Notes under the pieces: model-generated
Database searches by the model: none
What the model saw: the letters and a program-made list of their open reading frames with translations, nothing else
What the model was told of the DNA's origin: nothing
Source: Cyanophora paradoxa
Lineage: Eukaryota; Glaucocystophyceae; Cyanophorales; Cyanophoraceae
Assembly (NCBI GenBank): GCA_004431415.1
Contig: QPMI01000566.1
Coordinates: 1 to 54,003, forward strand
DNA length: 54,003 nt
Direction of reading: 5' to 3'
Made by a program: the position numbers and the translations under genes
Shown here: positions 42,050 through 52,400 of the stretch, piece after piece
Layout: the number at the start of each line of letters is the position of its first letter
Position numbering within the stretch: position 1 is the first letter of the stretch

Positions 42050-42337
42050 ATGGCGACCTATCCTCTTGGTGGAACCACCTATTCTACTGAGCTGTTGCGC
42101 TTTCTTTTGATACAATCACCTTGTAAACGCATTACAAACAGTTGAAAAAACGATTCAGCAAACTAACAAGCTCTCACCAGTTGTCAATGAGTATAAAAAC
42201 CTCTTGGTAATGTCCTTGCCAAATCTGCATATGGTGACCCTGTTGCTAAATACACTGAGTGTGATAACAATATTAAAGCAATGACATCCAACCTTCAAAC
42301 ACTTTCAGTTGCCTACAATCCCTTGGATCGAATTTAA
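42050..42337 (+). pseudogene. Small helical protein after fibre B (frame-broken)
   Basis: About 95 codons. Starts MATYPLGGTTYSTE, 3 bases after the fibre stop, with TATAATAAATGG at the start. A helical stretch (VNALQTVEKTIQQTNKLSP) follows after a break near 42105, and a second break lies near 42205; it ends NPLDRI. It is unrelated to the 86-residue gene in the equivalent place in A (11259). It could be a fibre assembly partner; unproven. Confidence 0.45.
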
Positions 42338-42388
42338 TCACTTGGCTTGATTGCAGTTTATTTTCTTTCCTTCTTAGTAAAAGAAGCA

Positions 42389-43225
42389 ATGGGTGAATAT
42401 AATCGAGTTCAACTGCCTATATATTCCTTGGATCCCTGCAATGCATTTTCGCCAGCATGAAGTAAATGATGAGGTTCGTGGTTTAGAATCCACAGAGAGA
42501 CCCAATTCCAATGGCAACTCCTTTGATAAAAATTCGATTATTCGAGTTAAAGAGCTGAGAGCTGATAAGAATTCTGGTGTGGTTAAAACAACTCGACTTC
42601 TTGTCACAAATGCTAACTTCTTTCAGCCTACTAATGGAGGTCCTGATGCTTACAGTGTTGATCTGAAGCCCTTGATTATGATAAAAACACTGCTGCTGTA
42701 ACTGTGAGATCAGGAGGAGCATTTATTGGTGGTGGCTGCAGAGTTTCAGGTCAGCTATCTTCATCTGTTTCCTACAATGATGTCCCAGATACTCTCGAAC
42801 AAAATGTGGAAACCCACAACGAATTCGTTTCTACACACCTGTTGCACAGCAACCTTTTTGCATTTCTATGTTGCATCTCTGTAACTCTTGAGAATTCGGA
42901 ATTAGTTTCATTACAGGAACTGATCGAGTAAGAAGAAATATTCCTCTTCCCACTGCAATGCTTTCCATGTGTAGAGCCAATAATAATCAACCAGGACACA
43001 ACTACTTATCTTTGTTCAAGCTTCGAACCATTTGCAGAGGATATTGTGTTTATAACATTTGACATTTACCTATGATCTGTTGTCACTGAGGTTGGAGTAA
43101 CAATACTATGATTATGGACTGAGAACAGATATAGCAGCTGTATCAGCACTTCGTGGGTAATGTTGCTGATATATTCACAACAGGATTTTACCAAAATTAG
43201 ATGTAATTGATGACCCAACCCATAA
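42389..43225 (+). pseudogene. Adhesin-like structural protein 3, element B copy (frame-broken)
   Basis: Copy of 11561-12405. Homology to element A resumes just upstream, at TTTTCTTTCCTTCTTAGTAA. The shared N-terminal module (HEVNDEVRGLESTE) is readable; breaks occur near 42430, 42665, 42830 and repeatedly after 43010. The sequence is shorter than A's by scattered single-base losses. Confidence 0.6.
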
Positions 43226-43248
43226 AAGATATATCCCTTTAATGTAAA

Positions 43249-44056
43249 ATGGCTGAGCAACCCCACTTGAACGAATTATTACACCTCAGCTATCATTAGC
43301 TGCACCAGCAAACCATGTTCTGCAGCATGCTACTTTGATGATGTAGAGGTCTCCAATCAACAGAGGTCCAACCTACAATGAACACCTTTGGTTCCACCAT
43401 AAACTGAGATTACAGAACTCAGATGTGATAAAATAATGGAATAGTTAAGACAACTAAGCTACTTGTTACAATGCAACTTTTCTGCTCATATGGAGACCCA
43501 GATAGCTATGAGATCCTCTTTCTACTTATTCTTTTGAATCTAGGTCGGAGCTATTAACTGCAAATCGGGGGAGCTTATATTGGTGATGGTCTAGGGTTGG
43601 TGGGGCTGTTGGAGCGCCTTATTTGTGATGATCAACCCAATCCCATTGATCCCAATACAAGAATTCGAACCTATGTCCCCAGCATGAATGCCCCCTATAT
43701 AATCAAAATATTCCCCATTGTGTAAATGAACAGACAGCAGTAGTAGATTCTCTTGTTGAGATGGTGACCACTACAAGGTTGTTGGATATTCCACCAGATG
43801 TATATGCTGTATGTCAAGTGGAGGTGGAACTCCTAATTTTGCAGTTGTGATCACCCCATATGATAATTTGGTATTGCTTATCATGGAGTCAATTTCGGTT
43901 TGGAAGACTATCAGTTTCTGGTTAGAGCCACAAGTTTGGTATCTACAAGTGTGTATTATATGCTGAGAGAACCGATTTTATTGCAAAGCAGAATACTATG
44001 CTGATACTATGGGACAAATCGATATTTCCCCATTTTGGCAGGATACTGCTCCATAA
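43249..44056 (+). pseudogene. Adhesin-like structural protein 4, element B copy (heavily frame-broken)
   Basis: Copy of 12429-13280, starting MAEQP. More than a dozen single-base losses against element A, many within runs (for example one C fewer after GAGCAA and one A fewer in GATAAAA). No long open frame remains. The end matches A's expected stop after GCTCCATAA. Confidence 0.6.
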
Positions 44057-44078
44057 GAATATTGGTTATATATAGAGT

Positions 44079-44341
44079 ATGGATAGTAAAACAAAAAGTT
44101 TATTGATGCTGCTATGACAGTTCATGGTAAAGATAAATCGATTACAGTGAGACACATTACATCAAAGCTCAAGAGAAAGTATCTGTTAGATGTTTGCAGT
44201 GTAATAAGTGATCCTTACCTATCCTTTAATCATGTGAAGGATCAGTTGCAGGGAATGACAAAAAACATTCTCAGGCTTACAGGAAAAGGCTTCTTCATCA
44301 ATCACAGTGGAATATAGGATGTTTGCATTAGGTTCGATTAG
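44079..44341 (+). pseudogene. Zinc-ribbon protein, element B copy (frame-broken)
   Basis: Copy of 13284-13555 with several single-base losses. The CxxC-coding stretch (TGTTTGCAGTGTAATAAG) is intact at the DNA level. Confidence 0.45.
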
Positions 44342-44368
44342 GTTTAATTAATTTTCTAAGGTATTCTA

Positions 44369-44756
44369 ATGAGACTCAATACAGAGGCTTTCATGTTATT
44401 GCTTGATTACAAGGCTAAATCAGCTATTGCAACAGGACATGAGCATGTTAGCTTCCTAGGTAATGGATTATGGAACCTTGAACAGCTATATTAAGACAAG
44501 CATAAGAATGTTCATAAACACTGTGAGATATTTGATGGGAAACTATCACCTCCTGGATTTGCATTGGTTCTGCTATTAGATGAAAGCCATTGCACAGCTC
44601 ATTGTTATTCCAATGAGGCATGTTAGCAATTGATATATTCAGTTGTGGTAAAGAAGCTCAGCATAAACACAAGCAGTAGCAGATGAGATAGATAAAACAA
44701 TGAATTTCCTCAATTTGAGAAACTGAGAGAATAAACATGAAAGATTCCCGTTTTGA
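44369..44756 (+). pseudogene. speD: S-adenosylmethionine decarboxylase, element B copy (frame-broken)
   Basis: Near-identical to the intact gene at 13583-13981 but with about a dozen single-base gaps or gains. The segment coding the DESH motif and the downstream His (44580-44605) is intact, as is the FSCG-coding part (44640-44650), though not in one frame. The product is absent unless the breaks are sequencing errors. Confidence 0.6.
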
Positions 44757-44993
44757 TGAGTTCTATAATGATTTGTTAAAGGATTCCTTTGTTTCTAACA
44801 TAACATTGATCAGCTACTGTTACAAAAGGATATAATATATCCATTCCTACAGTAGCTTCTACAATGATTATTTCCGGATTCCGGTTATTGTTTACAGTAG
44901 AAATCTAATGTAGATGTAGCCGAAATATGAATGCACCCTACACTTCAGGTGTAAGATTTCGAATACTATTCGATTTCCTTACACTAAAACTCA
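44757..44993. other. Non-coding spacer before the right TIR of B
   Basis: No gene. Similar to 13982-14140 in A at its start. B has about 100 extra bases (44855-44960), including ATTTCCGGATTCCGG and GAAATCTAATGTAGATG, that A lacks. Confidence 0.4.
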
Positions 44994-45787
44994 GCATCTG
45001 CCCTAGATTCCCTATTATATAAATTTATATTAAAGTGACTCAAGGTTGACTCATATTAATCGTAAAAGTAGTAATAGTATATGGATTTTGTTACGAATTC
45101 AATGCAAGGGTTGACTAAGTGGTTGAGTTGACTCAAATTCACAGGAAATATTGGGACCTAAAGTTTTCTAAAAAAGGATTTCAAAAAATGTGTCAACTCC
45201 CCCACTTAGTCAACCCTGACATAAACAGTAAGGATTTGAGCTAACATGTATCACAAAGTGAACATTTTGAGTCCACTTAGAAGATCCACTTTTGAAATCC
45301 AAGTTGATTTGCTTGAAATTTCAAAGTTGATCTAAAGTGAGTCCACCTGATTGATTATGGTAAAAAGTTGACTAAGTTGACTAAGTTGAGTCTCTTAAGA
45401 AATTCAAAGAGACTAAGAGTTCAAAATTTTATGAAAAGTGAGTCAACTAGACACTTTGATAACAAGTTAATATTTAATTGATTTAATCGGAAAAGAACAT
45501 GATTAATGAATTTTGATATATTCGATTAGATTCATTAGGATTCATAAGATCAATCGAAGTTATTGATATAATTCGATTAACTACAATTAAGATACATATC
45601 GATTAATCGAGTTATCGATATAACATCGATTAATTAATTGAAAATGCATATAAAATATGAAAATTCAGGTGAAAATTCAAATAATTAATCGATTTTATTG
45701 ATATAACATCGAATCACACATTGAATATTCATATTTTAATCCTGAGGCGGAACGCCGAGGGATTAAAATATGAATATTCATATGTGT
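44994..45787 (-). repeat. Right terminal inverted repeat of element B
   Basis: The inverted copy of 18823-19651, a few percent shorter because of small gaps. It ends in the terminal hairpin (about 45715-45787). The bases immediately after are the ATAGTG duplication. The TTGACT hairpin (45108-45217) and the TTATATC palindromes are kept. Confidence 0.9.
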
Positions 45788-45793
45788 ATAGTG
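45788..45793. repeat. Target site duplication of element B, right copy
   Basis: ATAGTG directly after the terminal TATGTGT; matches 18817-18822. Confidence 0.9.
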
Positions 45794-47800
45794 TTATAAA
45801 ATATCCGAACCGAGACGGCGCCGGTCTTCGCGGCGACGGGGGCGACCGAAGCGAAGAACGTGACGAGCGAGCCAGCGGTCTGACGGATGAGGCGGGCTCG
45901 AATTCAGAGCCGTTGCGTGGAAGAGGTTTTATATTGAGCACCTTGGCATCAGCGAGGTTCACGCAGACTTCGTGGCTCCTGGTTAACGACCTGCAGTAAA
46001 AGGCTGCATTCAGACTGCGAAAGAGACCGAATAAACGACGCTGGAATTCAGGGCGACGTTCATGACGTTGGTGAGGGCGCCGGAGAGGGACGAGAGGATG
46101 TCACTGCTGGCCCCGGTGGTCTGACGCAGGGCGCGCCGCAGGCGCAGCTTCACGCCGGACGCGCTGCTGTAGTAGGACTTCAGCGTCTCGACCAGGGCGA
46201 GATCTTCTGCAGCTTAGTCTCGAACGCGTCGTTGCTCTGCGCAGGGCGTCAAGGTACGATCGCGGCGAAGAAACCACTGGCTGATCATGAAAGTGTTGAA
46301 ACGCGGACCTGGGTATCGCCGTCATCTGCGAATTGAACGTGTCGACGACGCTCTGCGATGCGTGAGCAAAGTCAGATGACATGCAGAGAACGGATGCTTT
46401 CGAATTTAAGAGTGAAGCACCTTGAAAGCGGCCACGGCGTCCGCGGAGGTGTTCGTGGAGACCAACGGCTTCACCTCCACGCAGTGGTGATGGGGAAGGA
46501 GGCGGTCAGCCCCTTCGTGTCCTTGACGACGACCGTGAGCTTGGCGGTCTTCGTCGTGCCGTCGTTCTGCAACACGAAATTCATTTCCGTGCCTTGAGTG
46601 CATTAATTCTATCTAGATCTATCGAGGAAGACGCACAGAGGGAAGAAGAAGTCGATGGTCGGCGTGGTAGAGTCGATCGCGAGCGGCGAAGCGAAGATGT
46701 CGGCGCGGACGGTGTACTGCATCAGATATTAATGTGTGCGAAAAGCTGCAGCTGACGTGCGCGTGAATGTCGAGGTCGGGCTGCTCACACGAGGGGGTAG
46801 AAGCGGACTGCCAGCCAGAGCACGTCACCTGCGGGCAGAGTTTCAAGTTTAATTTGAACTCGTCGTGAATGTAAAGCTTGAGCTAACTCACCGTGACCTT
46901 GTCGAGGGCCGCCTGGGCGAGAGCGGGGAGACCGAGACGAGCCTCCAGTGGGAGAGCTGGAATCGACCGGCCGGGGTCGTGACGTCGACGACGGGGTCGG
47001 TGTGGGCTCGGGCTCGGGCGCGGGTCGGAGACGGCGTGGGCGTGGGGGACGGCGAGCGTCTGCGACGGGGTCGGTGACGGGCTGGGCGTCTGGCTGGCGT
47101 CGGCGTCGGCGGCCGAGTCGGCTGCGGTGCGAGCGGCCCAGTAAGACTGCGCGAAGGTGCAGCCATCAGCACTCGCGGCGGCGAGGGTAATATCTGATCA
47201 ACAGGGTGACCACGCACGGCGCATTCCCAGCCTCGGCCGCACCCACGCCGCCGGCTCGTCAGAGCCGGGCAGGTGGTCGCAAAGCCGGTGGCCGAGTAGG
47301 TATAGGGGGTGAAGATGAAGTCGTCGTCGCTCTCGTCCGCGTTCCTATCATCGAGGCTTTCCGCCTCGACCACCCTCGACAGCGTTTTTGCTGTGCAGGT
47401 CCGCGTGTGTCAATTCGCCGGCTTCGGTAGCCTCAACACGTATCTGCAACGTGCCGGGTGCATTGTGAGCGTGGCTTGCGCAAACAAAGAAAAGTATGTT
47501 AAAAACGCGCACATGTTGCAGTCACCGTCGTACGCACTCGCCCGAACGCCAAGGGGGGCGCTTCCGATGCACTTGGAGCGCAGTGCTCGTCAGCGCCGCC
47601 TGCGAGGTGGCCTTATCGTTGATGAAGTCGTGCCCGCCGTCCAGGTGACCGCCTTGTCCGTCGTGCGAAGGTCATCTGGCCGGGGACGGGAAGCTGGTGT
47701 CCAGGTACACCATGCTCGACGGGGCCGTCTTGAGGTTGGTCACGTTGCTGGCTGTGATCGCCGATTTCGCAATTAATTGCAAGGCAAACAGCGAAACGTA
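45794..47800 (-). CDS. Host multi-exon gene fragment, REJ/polycystin-like (interrupted by element B)
   Basis: GC-rich minus-strand coding segments with GT-AG introns at 46829-46891 (GTGAGT donor, CCGCAG acceptor, 63 bp) and 46353-46420 (68 bp). Exon text includes VTCSGWQSASTPSCEQPDL, YTVRADIFASPLAIDSTTPT, MNFVLQNDGTTKTAKLTVVV and SGVKLRLRRALRQTTGASSD. The Cys/Trp region followed by Ig-like strands resembles REJ domains of polycystin-like surface proteins. Several further frame changes remain unexplained. The 3' part should continue across element B into 18538-18816. Exon ends away from the two introns are uncertain. Confidence 0.45.
46829..46891 (-). other. Spliceosomal intron (63 bp) in host gene
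   Basis: On the minus strand GTGAGTTAGC opens and CTGCCCGCAG closes the segment. It is AT-richer than the exons, and removing it keeps VTV|TCSGW in frame. It supports a eukaryotic host. Confidence 0.65.
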
Positions 47801-47832
47801 TTCACGCAAGCGTATATAGTTATGAATACAGT

Positions 47833-49510
47833 CTAGTCTACTACAACCGCACGCACTCTGTGGATCGTAAACGCAACGGTTGCGTCTCGGTCCACGCCCC
47901 TCTTTGAACTAGTCTCGTTGTAATATACTCCGGACCACCCGCTGAAAGAGACGAGGCTGTACATGAAGAGCTTGTTGTTGCAAATCCCAACAAACGGCGC
48001 TTCAAGGGCCGCTGCGTAAGTGTCATCGACTTCTGTTAGCTCTACTCCTGCCGCCGCAGCTTCGCTTGATGTCAACGTTTTCGTTTCCGATGGCCTGGGC
48101 CAGACGTCAAAGTGCTCTGACATGTTCCGAGCTTGCAAGTCGATGACACTGCAATGCATACCCGGGGCCGTCACGCAAATGAAATGAAAGGATGTAAATA
48201 TAATCAAGAACAGCTCAAACAAATTTGCGCACAAGAGGGTGTTCATTGCTGAAGACGCGACGTAACCATCGAATGCATCTTTCGTTTCGACCCCGCCAAC
48301 GACGTACCAGTTCTTCCCTGTGATAATGGTGCGCATGCGTTGGCCGTCTTTTGCGCACAGCAAAAAGCAGCATCGCACCGTCGCGAGCGCAGCTCATGAA
48401 GGCGTTCTTCCGAATTTTATTGCCCAATGTGTCCTGGTTCAGTGTCCCAGCGTCATCATATTCCGGCGGGTTGGGAAAATCGAGAATCGTCTCCCACGTG
48501 CCGTTCGTGATGTTGTACCTGCACAATTTCGGTACCGTTATGAATCTTCAGAAACGTTTGCAGTAATCGATAAGCACCGCGCGCACCGGTAAATGTTGAT
48601 ATTTGCGCCGGAGTTCCCATCCGGAAGCCCATACACCCCGCCCACAATCTATGAGGTGCGAAAAATTGACTTCAATATAAAAAACTTGTAAGCAGTATGA
48701 CTATAATAGATAATTGTACCCAGACGCCATCTTCGAAGACAGTCATGCACGCGCCGTAGACCCCACCGTTCGGAATGGGCGCGAGCTCGGTGATCGTTCC
48801 CAGGCTGGTGTCCACGCTGTAGAACTTGTCGGAGGAGAGCGGATTACTGGGGAACCTTCGCCGAATTTTCATCGTTCGAATCCAACAGATCGTACTTGAA
48901 GCCGAGACGCCGCGCCGCAGTAGATCCTGCTGGACTCGCCGACGACTCGTCCCAGGCGCAGTGCGACAGATCGTTGCGTTCGGCGCAGTGAGCGGCGCCT
49001 TCGTGAACGACCAGACCGAGATAGGGCCGCCGCCTGCGTTTCCCGACATCATGATTAGCTGGTACATAAACAGCCGCATCATAGCTATCTCCAAAGACTT
49101 CTGCGCAGAAACGAACGCATCGAAGAACAAACGCACTGATATCTGCGGACCAGAAGTCGTCTAGCAGCGCTGAAGTGACAGCCTGCATAGTTGTCACTCC
49201 CGCAACGCTCTTGTGCTTCCATATCTGGTCATAAAGATTGCTCCATCGGTTTGCGGGTTTGGTACTTGGACACTGTCGTAAGGTCGCCACTCCTCGAACG
49301 CGTCTCCGCTGCCGGCCCTTCTGGCCGCCGTGGATGAGCATCCGGGCGTTGCCCGAGGGGTCCTTGTAGTACACGCTGGCCGCCCGCCCGCTTGAGCGTC
49401 GGGTTGGCGGTGGCCGCCTGGTTGAGGCCGTCATTGTACAGCGTGCGATGTGGTACTCGGCTGCCGCAGTGCGTAGCGCGTTGCGCGCATGCGGAGCTCG
49501 AGATCTAGAG
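47833..49510 (-). CDS. Host kelch/beta-propeller-like gene fragment with intron
   Basis: Minus-strand pieces read like kelch repeats: ARMLIHGGQKGR (49350), FYSVDTSLGTITELAPIPNG, then across the intron at 48649-48719 the phrase DGVW|IVGGVYGLPDG, and further down YNITNGTWETILDFPNPPEY and WYVVGGVETKDAFDGYV. The longest open parts are 47833-48378 and 48844-49524. Frame changes near 48330, 48545 and 48850 may be introns or errors. Function unknown; kelch propellers bind proteins or sugars. Confidence 0.45.
48649..48719 (-). other. Spliceosomal intron (71 bp) in kelch-like host gene
   Basis: GT at 48719-48718 and AG at 48650-48649 on the minus strand. AT-rich interior in GC-rich surroundings, with a stop codon inside. 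Splicing restores a kelch VGGVYG motif. Confidence 0.65.
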
Positions 49511-49524
49511 GCCGCATCGTGCAT

Positions 49525-50040
49525 GTTTATTATGCGTATTCAAGCCGGAAGGCCATGATCATGAGGGCACACTCAGGTCGGGAAAGCCGCGCGCTACAAC
49601 ATATATATCCCATGGCCAGCAGCGTGCGCACCTGACACGCCGGAGAAGGCGGCGGCAGGAGCGCGATTGCAAGCGCCAGGAGCGCGCCTGTGCTGCGGCC
49701 GGACTCCCACGACGCATCGTTATCTTCAACTTAGCCATATATCCGTGGCGCCAGGCGTCTAGAGCTAGACTCTAGATCTAGTACAGCCGCTGACTGCGAA
49801 CTGCTGCTGGCCCAGTGGCATGCGCAGCCTGCTGCTGCTCCTGAGCTCAAGATCTCAGAGTCTGTGAGGCTGTGTGCACAGACTGGCTCACAGTGAGCAG
49901 GTCGACGGTCAGAGCGACCGTTGCAAAAAGCGTTATTTTTGTCCCATATCAGAGAAGCTGATACTTCAAATACTCCATCGCCAACCTCTAGAATAGAAAC
50001 TGAAATAGTAGACTCAGTTGTACTAGGCCCGTAACTAGGG
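49525..50040. other. Host intergenic DNA
   Basis: No gene supported. Contains TCTAGA/AGATCT-rich stretches (49755-49785) and a CTGCTG run (49800-49840). Confidence 0.3.
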
Positions 50041-50300
50041 TACCGTAGAGCAGGAAAATAGTGGGCCGGAAATTAGTGGACTAGAAACTTGGCCTCCCTT
50101 AGGCAAAATACTGGAGCCCGAAATTAGTGGACCAAAACCTTCTCAGGCTTGTATGGGGCGGTAATTTGGGGGGTAACTGTAATGGGGCAGCTAGCAGCAG
50201 GAAATACTGGAGCCCGAAATTAGTGACTGAGTCAAGTTTTCGGCCACTAATTTCGGGCTCCACTAATTTTCTGCGTCCAGTATTTTCCTGCTCTACGGTA
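50041..50300. mobile_element. MITE-like inverted-repeat element
   Basis: Ends CCGTAGAGCAGGAAAATA at 50043-50060 and its inverse at 50281-50298, each next to a TA dinucleotide, as expected for a TA target duplication (Tc1/mariner-type). Inside, GGAGCCCGAAATTAGTG occurs twice directly and once inverted (50105-50265). About 256 bp, no coding capacity. Confidence 0.65.
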
Positions 50301-50399
50301 GCAGAACTTCGGAAGCCAACTTAAGCTTGAAGGCCGGGCCTCTCCGAGTCAGAGGCTCCGACTACCGTGTATTCGGCGTGTAATACTTAATTAGTGCGC

Positions 50400-51060
50400 C
50401 ACAAATCACTGCCGCAGTGCGCCACTCACAGCGGCCCGAGTCACTGAGTCCGCGGCGCGGCGGCGCCGCCGCCCGGCCGTCCGCCGACTCGGCGCCCAGT
50501 CGGACGCGGTCGATCGGCGGACTCGGCGGCGGATCCCGGACTCCGGACCGGAGTCGGCGCCGACGTCGACTCGCGAGTCGGATCGCCGCCGAGTCGGCGG
50601 CGAGACCGTGAGACTCTGATCATGCATGATGAGAGTCCGGGGCCTCCGGGATCCGGGCGGCTGTCCGGCGCCGCCGCGCCGATGATCGCGATCTCAGCCG
50701 ATTCTCAGGATCTCGGCCCGGGGCCCGGGGGCCGGGGCGGCGGGGCGGGCCGGCGACCGCGGCCCGTCCGAGCCGACTCCGAGGGCCCGTCCGGCGTCCG
50801 GTCGCCCGCCGAATCCGATGATCGCGATCGGCGCCGATGAAAATTAATTAAACTCGGCGTCCCGGCCCGGGTCCCGCCGCCGGCGCCGGGCTGCCGGGCC
50901 GATCCGGATCCGACTTCCGGATTCCGGATCGGACTCCGGGATCCGGTCCATTCGAATTCGAATTCGGAGTCCGGACTCCGGACCCGGGACTCCGGGACCG
51001 TCGGACTCGCGATCGGCCCGGATCGGGGATCGAGGCCGCGGCCGGGCGGATCCTGAATCC
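50400..51060. repeat. CpG-rich, TCCGGA/CCCGGG-rich low-complexity host DNA
   Basis: Extreme density of CpG and of short palindromes (TCCGGA, CCCGGG, GGATCC, GCGCCG). Long open frames on both strands follow from the lack of stop codons, and none looks like a protein. It ends near a self-complementary ATGATCATCGATATCATG tract (51070-51100). Confidence 0.6.
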
Positions 51061-52400
51061 TGATGATGTCATCATGATCATCGATATCATGATCATGGCA
51101 TGAATTCTTTTTTATGTGAATAAATGTGCGTATAAAAACCGTATATACGTGCGTATATATATACACGCGTACGCATATATGGCAATATATGCCTTTCCGA
51201 GTTTCCCTTAAGCGCCGGCCGGGCTTGCTCGACGGCCGCATCGATATTGTCGGCGAATATAAATATATATTATAATTTGTCGCCGTCGGCGCCACGGTAG
51301 TAATCGGTACTGTACCAGCCTGACAGTGTACCCGGGTGATGCGGCACATGATCGTCGCTAGCTTCGCTCCGTTCCGAACTAAGTACTGTAGGAATGCTTT
51401 TTTAGCCGATGTTTTAAATTGCCGTATATTGAACCGTCTCATTTACCTATGGCTGGACCGTAGCTAGCCAAAAAAACTCGCAGACGCAGCTAAAAAACCC
51501 GACGCACTCATAAACTGGCGTCGCTAGAAACCTCTGTGGCCGTCGCTGGCAGGAAAATAATTAGAATGATTGCTGTCAATGGGATTCCAGCTAACGGGTC
51601 AGGGGGTCGAGCTAGCGCTTGGAAAACGGTTCGCGAGTCAATCGCGCAGTCGAGTTTTCGTCTGCGAATGAAGGGAGGGTACAGGTGGATACACCCCCCA
51701 ACGAACGACGGGAGGGTACGATTCCTCCTGCGTACTACGCAGGAGGCCGCCAGCAGGCGGCTGCAGTTCCTCTTTAGCTAGTGCCAAAGCGCACGCCTGC
51801 GGCCCGAATGCGGCCCGTCAGCTTGCCGTCGCCGGCCAGCAACGGCTACTACGCCAACGACTCCCCGGAGTTCGCGGGTCCGCTGTTTCAGCGTCGGCTA
51901 CGTTCAGAGAGCTCAGTAAAAGGCTGCCGAACCTCAGCCGCAGCCCCGGCGGATGCCGCACGAGAATGCAGATGCCCGATGCGACGGCACTTTCAGGCCC
52001 GCACGGTGCCCTGCAGACTGATGCTACACTTGCTGTAGGTGCTCTCGTGCTGGCACACTGCCTGCTCACCGGCCTCACCGCCCGCTGCCTCATCCGCCCG
52101 ATGCTGACTCTTTGACTCGCAGTCCGAGCTCACTGAGTCAGGCACGTGCTGAGGATGAAGCGTTGTTTTTAGCTAGCTTTGCGTGTACTGGTGACCCCAC
52201 TTGAGTCCGAACAGTCGGCGCCCGCCCACACCGTACCGTGCGCTCGGCCCTCGCGAGCCTCCAACAGCGGCACGGCGGCGCCTCTCCCGCGATGCGTGCG
52301 CGTCCCTCTGATGCCCCGCCGCCTGGGCACTGCGACGCCTCGCCGCCCCGCCTCGCTGACGGCCTTGCACAGCTCGGGGCTGTCCTCCCGCGGCCTTGTG
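51061..52400. other. Host DNA without recognised genes
   Basis: Mixed composition: an AT-rich alternating TATATA/ACGCGT stretch (51100-51290), then GC-rich DNA. Two short plus-strand frames (51536-51781, 51781-52038) have no protein-like features that I can defend. Confidence 0.3.

Larger units (their letters stand above)
18823..45787. mobile_element. Polinton-like virus element B (complete, 27 kb)
   Basis: Inverted termini of about 0.8 kb, both starting ACACATATGAATATTC, enclose the full gene set: integrase, PolB, GIY-YIG nuclease, primase-helicase, AT-hook proteins, core protein, ATPase, MCP, two minor capsid genes, discoidin-like protein, lipase, fibre, adhesins, zinc ribbon and SAM decarboxylase. 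A perfect 6-bp duplication flanks it. Left-half genes run leftward and the fibre/adhesin genes run rightward, so transcription is mostly outward from the capsid cluster. No maturation protease was recognised. Confidence 0.93.

Noticed and set aside
50400-51442. Arg/Ser/Pro-rich frames (up to 245 codons) as SR-like proteins
   Set aside because: They follow directly from TCCGGA/CGCCGG low-complexity DNA; no start context, intron signal or conserved motif.
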